From Rhodospirillales bacterium (GTDB lineage: Bacteria; Pseudomonadota; Alphaproteobacteria; Rhodospirillales; GLO-3): a stretch of 49,649 nt of DNA. Position numbers and translations under genes: made by a program. The notes under the pieces were generated by a model. It worked only from the letters and a program-made list of their open reading frames with translations, was not told the origin of the DNA and searched no databases. Each line of letters begins with the position of its first letter. The first letter of the stretch is position 1. Below, piece after piece: positions 42,845 through 49,016 of the stretch. The stretch is taken from NCBI GenBank assembly GCA_003354135.1, contig PIVK01000022.1:1-49649 (forward strand). The letters run 5' to 3'.

Positions 42845-43186
42845 TCAGCGAGGCTTTTTCTTGGGCGCGACCAGGGCTTCGAGACGCTTCTGCGCTTCGG
42901 TGTGTACCTGAGTGTAGATTTCGTGACGGGCGCGTTCGTAGAGTTCCGCGCGGATGCGTTCCATGATCTCCGGCGGTATGTGCTCCGGCGTTGCGGACGG
43001 TTCGGGGGCGACGTCTCGCGCGGCCCGCTTTTCCAATTCCGCCAGCCGTTCTACGTCGGCAATCGGAACCAGGGCGGCAATGGGCTTCGCGTGACGGCTG
43101 ATAATCACCCGCTCCTCGCCATAGGCGACCCGGTTGAGCATATCGGCGAAGTTCGCCCGTACCTCGCTGGCTGGTAGTCCGGTCAT
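42845..43186 (-). CDS. Phd/YefM-family antitoxin without visible toxin
   Basis: 113 aa from ATG 43186; the frame is open upstream to 43267, but GGAAAAG before 43186 and the family start (TGLPASEVRANFADMLNRVA) decide for the shorter form. The N-terminal 55 residues are the DNA-binding Phd/YefM fold, with YGEERVIISRHAKPIAALVP. The rest is a long helical, Arg/Glu-rich extension (ERIRAELYERARHEIYTQVH) ending in a basic KKKPR tail, longer than usual antitoxins. A RelE/YoeB, Doc or PIN toxin is not found on either side. It may be an orphan that serves as a regulator. Confidence 0.85.
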   Translation of the reverse strand: MTGLPASEVRANFADMLNRVAYGEERVIISRHAKPIAALVPIADVERLAELEKRAARDVAPEPSATPEHIPPEIMERIRAELYERARHEIYTQVHTEAQKRLEALVAPKKKPR

Positions 43187-43203
43187 CGACTTTTCCAAAA
43201 AAT

Positions 43204-43218
43204 TGTACAATATGTACT
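43204..43218 (-). promoter_or_regulatory. operator-like TGTACA pair upstream of the antitoxin
   Basis: TGTACA at 43204-43209 and TGTACT at 43213-43218, nine bases apart and 18 bases before the antitoxin start. Together they form the palindrome GTACA-ATA-TGTAC (43205-43217). YefM-type antitoxins are known to bind TGTACA cores, so this is a good candidate for autoregulation. On the minus strand TACAAT in the same place looks like a -10 box. Confidence 0.6.
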
Positions 43219-43486
43219 TAGCGTGCTTTTGTGTGGGCTGGCAAGCCACTCTGGGCCTAGTCCCCAAGGCCTGCCCTATTTGCGAATTGCGAAGCGGGCG
43301 GGGGCTGCTCCGCTCCCCGGTCTCACCACCCTACCCTACCCTTAAGAATTCCCTCCCCCACCCTTTCAAGTGGCGTTTGGCAGTTTAGAAGAATTTAATA
43401 TTTAAACTTGTTGAGTGGCCTCGTCTCTCCCTCCAATATGAACGGGGCCTTTCACGTCTGCCTGCGGCCCTAGAGGGAGGTGCGCC
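43219..43486. promoter_or_regulatory. upstream region of the prk pair
   Basis: About 270 bases between the antitoxin and the first phosphoribulokinase. The part 43389-43407 is AT-rich and contains TTAATATTTAA, a near-palindrome with spaced TNA triplets like LysR-type (CbbR) sites. GAGGGAGG at 43473-43480 is the ribosome binding site of the TTG-started prk gene. No CbbR gene is in the window. No other gene was found here. Confidence 0.3.
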
Positions 43487-44377
43487 TTGTCGAGCAAATA
43501 TCCGATCGTCGCCGTGACCGGTTCTTCCGGTGCCGGTACCAGTACGGTGAAGGAAGCCTTCGAGCATATGTTCCATCGCGAGAAGATCACCCCGGCGGTG
43601 ATCGAGGGCGACAGCTATCACCGCTTCAACCGCAAGGATATGAAGGAAGCCGTTGCCAATGCGGAAGCCGCGAGCAACGTGAACTTCAGTCATTTCGGGT
43701 CAGAGGCGAACCTGTTTGCTGGCCTGGAGGAGACCTTCCGCGTCTACGGCGAGACGGGGGCCGGCAAGCGCCGCCTTTATCTGCACAATGCCGAAGAAGC
43801 CGGGGCCTATGCCCACCTGAACCTCGGTCCCGGCGAATTTACCCCCTGGGAGGATATGCCGGCGGACACCGACCTTCTGTTTTACGAAGGTCTGCACGGC
43901 TGCGTGGTGGCCGACGGTGTCGACATGGCCCGGCATGTGGATCTCAAGATCGGCGTGGTGCCGGTGATCAATCTGGAGTGGATTCAGAAGATTCACCGGG
44001 ACACGGCGGCTCGCGGCTACTCGGAAGAGGCGGTGATGGAGACCATCCTGCGCCGGATGTATGATTACGTGCACTACATCATCCCCCAGTTCCAGCACAC
44101 GGACATCAACTTCCAGCGGGTGCCCGTCGTCGACACATCGGACCCCATCATCGCCCGCGACATTCCGACCGCGGACGAGAGCCTGGTGGTGATCCGCTTC
44201 CAGGATCCGGACAAGTTCGGGATCGACTTCCTGTATCTTCTGCAGATGCTCCATAATTCCTGGATGTCGAGGCGCAACACCATCGTCGTGCCCGGCGGCA
44301 AGATGGGATTGGCCATGGAGATCATCCTCCAGCCCATCATTCATCGCATGATGGAGGAAAAGAGGACGGCCGCTTAA
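43487..44377 (+). CDS. cbbP: phosphoribulokinase (class I), intact copy
   Basis: 296 aa from TTG 43487 (GAGGGAGG upstream). It phosphorylates ribulose 5-phosphate to RuBP, the CO2 acceptor of the Calvin cycle. P-loop TGSSGAGTSTV is at 11-21. Catalytic base Asp42 with His45 and Arg49 are in EGDSYHRFNR, in the same numbering as the well-studied Rhodobacter enzyme. The Walker-B-type Glu134 is in FYEGLHG. Lys168, Arg171 and Asp172 are in WIQKIHRD. All known key residues are present. It is followed after 43 bp by a second, altered copy. No RuBisCO or other cbb gene lies in the window. Confidence 0.95.
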   Translation: MSSKYPIVAVTGSSGAGTSTVKEAFEHMFHREKITPAVIEGDSYHRFNRKDMKEAVANAEAASNVNFSHFGSEANLFAGLEETFRVYGETGAGKRRLYLHNAEEAGAYAHLNLGPGEFTPWEDMPADTDLLFYEGLHGCVVADGVDMARHVDLKIGVVPVINLEWIQKIHRDTAARGYSEEAVMETILRRMYDYVHYIIPQFQHTDINFQRVPVVDTSDPIIARDIPTADESLVVIRFQDPDKFGIDFLYLLQMLHNSWMSRRNTIVVPGGKMGLAMEIILQPIIHRMMEEKRTAA

Positions 44378-44420
44378 TTAATTCGCAGGCGGGCGCGGTC
44401 CGACGCGGGGAGAAGATGCC

Positions 44421-45317
44421 ATGTCGAGAAAACATCCCATCATTGCCGTAACGGGTTCCTCCGGTGCCGGGCGGGGATCGGTTCGGGAGACCTTCGAGCA
44501 GATGTTCCGCCGTGAAGGTCTGCGGGGCGTGTTCGTCGACGGCGAGAGCTACCACAAGTACCCGCGTGCGGAAATGAAGGTGGCCGTGACCGAGACGGCC
44601 CTTGAGGGCACCCCCCAACTCAGCCATTTCGGCCCGGAAGCCAACCTTTTCAATGAATTGGAAGAGCTGTACAAAACGTACGCCAACACCGGAACCGGAA
44701 AGCGCCGTTTCTACCTGCACACCGAAAAAGACGCGGCGGAGTTCGGGAATCCGGGGTTGAAGTCGGGCGAATTCACGCCATGGGAAGATATCCCGCGCGG
44801 AGCCGATTGCCTGCTCTACGGTGGCCTGCACGGTTGGGTCCGGACCAACGACGTTGATCTCAGGCCCTATCCGGACCTCAAGATCGGCGTGGTTCCGGTG
44901 ATCAATCTTGAATGGATTCAGAAGATCGACCGCGATACCCGCATGCGCGGGTATTCCGAGGAGGCGGTGATGGAGACCATCCTACGCCGCATGCCCGATT
45001 ACGTGCGCTGCATCATTCCGCAGTTCCAATACAGCGACATCAATTTCCAGCGCGTGGCGACGGTGGACACCTCCAACCCGGTCATCGCCCGCGACGTCCC
45101 CAGCGACGACGAGAGCGTGGTGGTGGTGCGGTTCCGCGACCCGGATCAGTTTGGGATCGACTTTCCCAACCTCCTGCGCGAGGTGCAGGGATCCTGGATG
45201 TCGCGCCGCAATACCATCGTCGTACCCGGCGGCAAGATGGGACTGGCCATGCAGTTGATCCTCTGCCCGATCCTGTGCGACTTGGTTGCCGGGCGCCGCA
45301 AAGCTGTCACAGGCTGA
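44421..45317 (+). CDS. phosphoribulokinase paralogue with lost catalytic residues
   Basis: 298 aa, ATG 44421 with a GGGGAGAAG site. It is colinear with the preceding prk (no gaps over the first 180 residues) but with key changes. The P-loop TST becomes RGS (residues 18-20). Catalytic base Asp42 becomes Glu. The Mg-binding Glu134 becomes Gly (LLYGGLHG). His45, Arg49, Lys168, Arg171 and Asp172 are kept, as is the long motif NLEWIQKI. The fold should form, but phosphoryl transfer should be weak or absent. It is therefore probably a regulatory or structural pseudo-kinase that could pair with the active copy (class I PRKs are multimers). It could also be an enzyme for a different sugar phosphate. 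The open frame is clean, so it is not an ordinary decaying gene. Confidence 0.88.
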   Translation: MSRKHPIIAVTGSSGAGRGSVRETFEQMFRREGLRGVFVDGESYHKYPRAEMKVAVTETALEGTPQLSHFGPEANLFNELEELYKTYANTGTGKRRFYLHTEKDAAEFGNPGLKSGEFTPWEDIPRGADCLLYGGLHGWVRTNDVDLRPYPDLKIGVVPVINLEWIQKIDRDTRMRGYSEEAVMETILRRMPDYVRCIIPQFQYSDINFQRVATVDTSNPVIARDVPSDDESVVVVRFRDPDQFGIDFPNLLREVQGSWMSRRNTIVVPGGKMGLAMQLILCPILCDLVAGRRKAVTG

Positions 45318-45370
45318 CCCTTCGCGGCTCGTTTCGGGGGTACGGGGGGAACGCCGCGACACGAATTTTA

Positions 45371-45399
45371 TGGAAATTCGGGACGGTTTTTGCTATACT
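45371..45399 (+). promoter_or_regulatory. sigma-70-type promoter candidate
   Basis: TGGAAA (45371-45376) and TATACT (45394-45399) are 17 bp apart, matching TTGACA/TATAAT at 4 and 5 positions. It lies after the prk pair and drives rightward toward the terminator at 45470 and the two small ORFs. Confidence 0.55.
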
Positions 45400-45469
45400 T
45401 TCACTCGTTCACAGAAGTGACGGAAAATCCAGAAGGGACCCGCAAAAACGGTTTCAGACTGGTGTGGCG

Positions 45470-45494
45470 GCCGTCCAGAAATGGGCGGCTTTTT
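45470..45494 (+). terminator. rho-independent terminator or attenuator
   Basis: GCCGTCC and GGGCGGC pair over 7 bp (one G-U) with a 6-nt loop, followed by TTTTT. It lies about 65 bases downstream of a likely transcription start and ahead of two small ORFs. So it either ends a short RNA of about 90 nt or works as an attenuator for those ORFs. Confidence 0.65.
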
Positions 45495-45521
45495 CAGTCC
45501 AGAAGGACAAGGAGGCCCACC

Positions 45522-45659
45522 ATGTTATCCGGCCATATCGTGACCCTCGCGGCACGTCAAAACCCCTCGTACAACCATGTCCGTTCCGCACGATGCCACA
45601 AATGGCATCTGGCGCTGGGCTATCTCCTTGCCCTCTTGGGGCTGCATGTGGGGATGTAG
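45522..45659 (+). CDS. small ORF, 45 aa, possible membrane tail
   Basis: A near-perfect ribosome binding site AAGGAGG (45509-45515) stands six bases before ATG, which is the main support. The peptide starts MLSGHIVTLAARQNPS and ends with a hydrophobic helix HLALGYLLALLGLHVGM. A longer TTG-started version in the same frame would begin at 45390. I know no homologue. It is between the terminator-like hairpin and another small ORF. Confidence 0.45.
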   Translation: MLSGHIVTLAARQNPSYNHVRSARCHKWHLALGYLLALLGLHVGM

Positions 45660-45673
45660 GTCCAGGCCGCATA

Positions 45674-45688
45674 CGAGTAGAATACTCG
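45674..45688. promoter_or_regulatory. small palindrome before the second small ORF
   Basis: CGAGTA-GAA-TACTCG is a perfect inverted repeat that touches the ribosome binding site GGGAG of the ORF at 45701. It could be an operator, or an RNA hairpin that covers the ribosome site. Confidence 0.35.
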
Positions 45689-45700
45689 GGAGATGGAACA

Positions 45701-45898
45701 ATGGTTGCCAAGACCTATGACGATCGCATGACCCGAACGCCCCATGTGGGCGCAACCCCGCGGGCGCAGGACAGCGCCGAGGCTGGACAGGCGCCCAGCC
45801 CCCCCCGGGTTGCGCGCGTTGACCGGACGCACGCCCCTACCCAGGCCTTCGATGCCGACGGCAGTTCGGGCTACGATTCGGTTTGGGGCTGGTACTGA
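45701..45898 (+). CDS. small ORF, 65 aa, with aromatic C-terminus
   Basis: ATG 45701 with GGGAG nine bases upstream. The peptide is polar, disordered-looking and rich in Ala, Arg, Pro and Thr, and ends GYDSVWGWY. That aromatic end is encoded in the first copy of a 23-bp tandem repeat whose other two copies lie beyond the stop. No known domain. The layout (unstructured leader plus short distinct C-terminus) recalls precursor peptides, but no maturation enzyme is nearby, so this is only a thought. Confidence 0.4.
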   Translation: MVAKTYDDRMTRTPHVGATPRAQDSAEAGQAPSPPRVARVDRTHAPTQAFDADGSSGYDSVWGWY

Positions 45899-45945
45899 GA
45901 GTTTCTTGGGGCTGGTACTGAGGGTTTCATGGGGCTGGTACTGAG
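45884..45945. repeat. 23-bp tandem repeat, three copies
   Basis: TGGGGCTGGTACTGAG occurs at 45884, 45907 and 45930, each spaced exactly 23 bp apart with GGTTTCAT-like linkers. The first copy codes the C-terminus and stop of the 65-aa ORF. As 23 is not a multiple of three, extra copies change frame and stay non-coding. Confidence 0.85.
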
Positions 45946-45999
45946 GGTTTCATGGCGGCGGCGCCGGTCAAGTCCGAGAACTGCCGGAAACTTCGATCC

Positions 46000-46044
46000 C
46001 ACCCAGTCGGATCACACCCAGTCGGATCACACCCAGTCGGATCA
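46000..46044. repeat. 15-bp tandem repeat, three copies
   Basis: CACCCAGTCGGATCA occurs three times without gaps. It lies between the small ORF and the stop of the decaheme cytochrome gene, next to another slipped region (repeated TCATCG) that codes the poly-aspartate tail of that protein. No coding role. Confidence 0.9.
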
Positions 46045-46081
46045 TACGACCGCGCGGGTGGTTTCGCCTATGGACCCTTGA

Positions 46082-47032
46082 TCAATCGTCATCGTCATCG
46101 TCATCGTCGTGGTGTCTCTTCTTCCAATTTTTGCCCGTCCTTTCGTAGGGGGCGCCGAACCGGTATGGGACTCCACGTTTGATCGATTGCCAGGCCCTCT
46201 TTGCCTCGTCCTCGTCGGCGTTACGGTGGCAGGCCACGCAGATGTCATAGTCGCGGATGCCCTCCTCCCAGTGTTCGCTTCTCACCTTCTCGGGGCTGTG
46301 TTCGTGGCATCCGTAGCAGGTGTACCTGTCGTAGTCGTCGTCTCTGTGGCAGGTCTTGCATTCGACGTCGTGGTCCCCATCGAACACGAAGAATTTCTTG
46401 TGATCGAACGTTGCGGGCTCCCACTCCTCGGTCGTGTGGCACTGGCCGCAGCGATCGGAGGTTTGGCGGTGCAGGTTGTCGTCCGGCGTCTTCGCCTTGT
46501 GGCAGGTGGCGCATTGCTCGCGCTCTGAGGCCGGCAGCATGTCGTGCTTGAATTTAGCGGGCTTCCAGGACTCTGTCCCATGGCACTGGGTACAGGTTTC
46601 GGAAACCTGCTTGTGGAAGTTGTCCGCCGGATTACGGTGGCAGGCGACGCACTGTTCCAGGGTCGCGTTGTCGAGCAGACCGTGGGAGAAGCGCTGGCGG
46701 ACGCGGTACTTGGCCACGCCGACGTGGTCGCTGTGGCAGGCCACGCAGTCCTCCTCCAGCAGCTTCTGGTGGAAGGGGACCGGGGTCTTCTTGGACACCA
46801 CCGGAGCACCTTTGGTGGTCATCACCCCGATGTCCGCCGCCTTGTGGCAGGCGACGCATTTCCCGGACTCCGCGCCGAACAGGAGGTCGTGGCAGGCGAA
46901 GCAGTCCGTTTCCTGCGCTCGATGTCCCTCGATGAGCTTGCCCGGACTGATCATCAGGTGCGGATAGGCGAAGGCGAGCACCGTGGCGGCCAGCAGGTTG
47001 AGGATCAGGATGATTTTGACGGTTCGGCTCAT
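46082..47032 (-). CDS. decaheme c-type cytochrome
   Basis: 316 aa from ATG 47032, which overlaps the stop of the membrane cytochrome gene (ATGA). An N-terminal hydrophobic helix (VKIILILNLLAATVLAFAYP) is either an uncleaved anchor or a signal. Ten CxxCH motifs are spread over residues about 45-285 (CFACH, three CVACH, CTQCH, CATCH, CGQCH, CKTCH, CYGCH, CVACH). The C-terminus is KKRHH followed by eight aspartates from a slipped repeat. Number of hemes and length resemble MtrA/DmsE-type proteins, but the motif spacing and anchor look more like periplasmic class III or NapC-side cytochromes. Probably the periplasmic end of the three-gene redox module. Confidence 0.9.
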   Translation of the reverse strand: MSRTVKIILILNLLAATVLAFAYPHLMISPGKLIEGHRAQETDCFACHDLLFGAESGKCVACHKAADIGVMTTKGAPVVSKKTPVPFHQKLLEEDCVACHSDHVGVAKYRVRQRFSHGLLDNATLEQCVACHRNPADNFHKQVSETCTQCHGTESWKPAKFKHDMLPASEREQCATCHKAKTPDDNLHRQTSDRCGQCHTTEEWEPATFDHKKFFVFDGDHDVECKTCHRDDDYDRYTCYGCHEHSPEKVRSEHWEEGIRDYDICVACHRNADEDEAKRAWQSIKRGVPYRFGAPYERTGKNWKKRHHDDDDDDDD

Positions 47033-47607
47033 TTCCATTCCCAGAACAGAAAGACGGTGACGATGTGCCCGAGCGCCAGGGCGGCGAAGGCGAACGAGAT
47101 CGGGAAGTGCACGGCCCGCCACTTGGCCATCAACTCGAACGTAACGGAATCCCAGAACAGCTCCATCTCGGCCGCGTCTTTGGTCATGCCGTGCAGGCGG
47201 TATTTTTCCTTCATCGCGCTCAGGTGGCGCCGCGAGCGGTCGAGCAGGTACCGCCCGACCATGCCGCTGATCACGTTAATGAACATGGCCACCAGGGCCA
47301 ACCAGGGAAGAATGGCGTTGAAGTGGATGCCTGCATGAACCAAAACCATAAGAGCCCCCAGCGAGGTCAACCACTCATGCAGTCCGAGCAGGGTGCGCGG
47401 GTTTCCCGAACGGATGACCTTGCGCTTGCGGAGCGAATAAAAGAGCGACAGCAGGATCAGGAACGTTCCCGGAATACCCAGGTAACGTCCGATCCAAACG
47501 AGGTCGAAATGATGGAGGACGACATCACCGACGACCGTCGCCATCACGAAGATGATGAAAGAACCGAGGAACGGAACGACTTTGATACGAAAAAGCGACT
47601 TGTCCAT
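47029..47607 (-). CDS. membrane cytochrome b-like protein
   Basis: 192 aa from ATG 47607 (GAGGACGG upstream), 8 bp after the reductase stop. Four or five membrane helices, with histidines in VVLHHFDLVW, LGLHEWLTSLGALMVLVHAGIHFN, RAVHFPISFAFAALALGHIV; these suit two b hemes. A basic loop RRHLSAMKEKYRLHG lies inside. It probably carries electrons from the cytoplasmic-side reductase to the decaheme protein. Related to the cytochrome b561/DUF4405 type; exact family uncertain. Confidence 0.8.
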   Translation of the reverse strand: MDKSLFRIKVVPFLGSFIIFVMATVVGDVVLHHFDLVWIGRYLGIPGTFLILLSLFYSLRKRKVIRSGNPRTLLGLHEWLTSLGALMVLVHAGIHFNAILPWLALVAMFINVISGMVGRYLLDRSRRHLSAMKEKYRLHGMTKDAAEMELFWDSVTFELMAKWRAVHFPISFAFAALALGHIVTVFLFWEWK

Positions 47608-47615
47608 CACCGTCC

Positions 47616-48908
47616 TCAAGCCGAAAGGGTCAGGTCGTGCCTGGGGCGCGAAATGCAGAGCAGGCAACTTCCGGGGTCCGGATCGAAATCCGGGGCCTGA
47701 TTGTAATCCACCTCGCCTTCTTCAATGGCCACCTGGCAGGAACCGCAGCCTCCGGCGCGGCATCCCGAGGCCACTTCGATACCGTTTTCCTCGGCGAAGT
47801 CCAACAGGGACGCGGCGTTTTCGTCCCAGGTAAGGGATTTTCCTGACTTGCTGAAGGTTACCGTGATGCTCTGCGCTGCGGGACCCGCTTCCGTCTTTTC
47901 CGGCTGGCGGCGTGACGGTCGAGCCAGGGATGCAGGGCCGAAGGCTTCGTAATGGATGTTCTGGTCGGGCACCCCCCATTCGTCGAGGGCGGGAACCAGG
48001 GATTCCATCATGGCCGGGGAACCGCAGATGTAAAAATGATACGGCTTCAGCGAAAGGGTCAGGCGCAGCAGCGCGATATCCACATGTCCTTCGTTCTGGT
48101 AATCGGTTCCTTTCCCGTCGCCGGGCAGCGGCCGGCTGTAGCAGACCCGGAGATGAAAATTCGGGTGCTTTTCCGCCAGGGCTTCCAGGTGCGTCTTCAT
48201 GACGTGTTCCGCGCCGTTGCGCAGGCCGTAGAACAGCCATATTTCCCTTGAATCTCCGTTCTCCAGGCTGGCGTTCAGCATGCTCAACATGGGGGTGATG
48301 CCGATCCCACCGGCGATGAGAACCACCGGGCCGCTGCCGGGATCGAGGAAGAAATGTCCACTGGGAGCCCGCACGGGGAGCACGTCCCCTTCGATCACGT
48401 GATCGTGCAGGTGGTTGGACAACAACCCCGGCGGCAAGTCGGCGGAGCCTTTCGGCGCCGGCACGCGCTTGACCGAGATGCGGTAGTGGTCGAGGCCCGG
48501 GCGGTCCGAGAGGGAGTAGCAGCGGACGGTCTTTTTGACCCCGCCCGTCGAAGGGTCGGCGACATCGAGCCGGAAGGTCAGGAACTGCCCGGGCCTGAAG
48601 CCGGGTAGCGGCTGGCCGTCCACCGGCACGAGGTGGAACGAGCAGACTTCCCTGCTTTCGTCCTCGAAAACCTTTCGCGCAACCCGGAAATCGCGAAACC
48701 CTTCCCACGGAGCGGCGTGGCCCGCGGGACCTGGGTGCGGCGGGAGCTCCCGGTCGGCCTGTTCAGGCAGCCCGTTCCCGAATCCGGCGGCGCGGCCTTT
48801 CAGTCCCTGATAAACCTGCCAATGGCGGAAAAAGGCCAGGACGGCAAACCCGCCGATCTGCAGCACGATGGCAAACGTGATGTAGGTTGTCAGTTCTAGA
48901 ACGGTCAT
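47616..48908 (-). CDS. FAD/NAD-binding oxidoreductase with C-terminal [2Fe-2S] ferredoxin domain
   Basis: 430 aa from ATG 48908. One N-terminal membrane helix (about 5-30, TTYITFAIVLQIGGFAVLAF) anchors it. The FNR-like FAD domain has YSLSDRPG (RxYS type) and the following NAD domain has LIAGGIGITPMLSML and YICGSPAMM. The C-terminal plant-type ferredoxin has CRAGGCGSC plus a later cysteine in GSCLLC. This is the layout of reductases such as flavohaem-like FNR or NqrF, with the order FAD-NAD-[2Fe-2S]. It should link NAD(P)H in the cytoplasm to the membrane cytochrome encoded next. First gene of the three-gene module; its start region faces the CRISPR array. Confidence 0.9.
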   Translation of the reverse strand: MTVLELTTYITFAIVLQIGGFAVLAFFRHWQVYQGLKGRAAGFGNGLPEQADRELPPHPGPAGHAAPWEGFRDFRVARKVFEDESREVCSFHLVPVDGQPLPGFRPGQFLTFRLDVADPSTGGVKKTVRCYSLSDRPGLDHYRISVKRVPAPKGSADLPPGLLSNHLHDHVIEGDVLPVRAPSGHFFLDPGSGPVVLIAGGIGITPMLSMLNASLENGDSREIWLFYGLRNGAEHVMKTHLEALAEKHPNFHLRVCYSRPLPGDGKGTDYQNEGHVDIALLRLTLSLKPYHFYICGSPAMMESLVPALDEWGVPDQNIHYEAFGPASLARPSRRQPEKTEAGPAAQSITVTFSKSGKSLTWDENAASLLDFAEENGIEVASGCRAGGCGSCQVAIEEGEVDYNQAPDFDPDPGSCLLCISRPRHDLTLSA

Positions 48909-49016
48909 TCGGGAACTTTCATCCGGCTCATATTGCCGCAACGGGCACATTCCAAGCGTATTTGTTGCCCAAGTGTAGTCGCCGCGACCTTAATGGTGGC
49001 TGAACGGGGCTTTCAG
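48909..49016. other. gap between the redox module and the CRISPR array
   Basis: About 108 bases that must contain the promoter of the leftward redox operon. It is not AT-rich like a usual CRISPR leader. No Cas gene and no anti-repeat is found here. Confidence 0.4.

Noticed and set aside
42300-43486. Toxin partner for the Phd/YefM antitoxin
   Set aside because: All frames of useful length on both sides lack RelE, YoeB, Doc or PIN features.
48909-49016. tracrRNA or anti-repeat near the array
   Set aside because: No stretch complementary to the 36-nt repeat was seen outside the array in the window.
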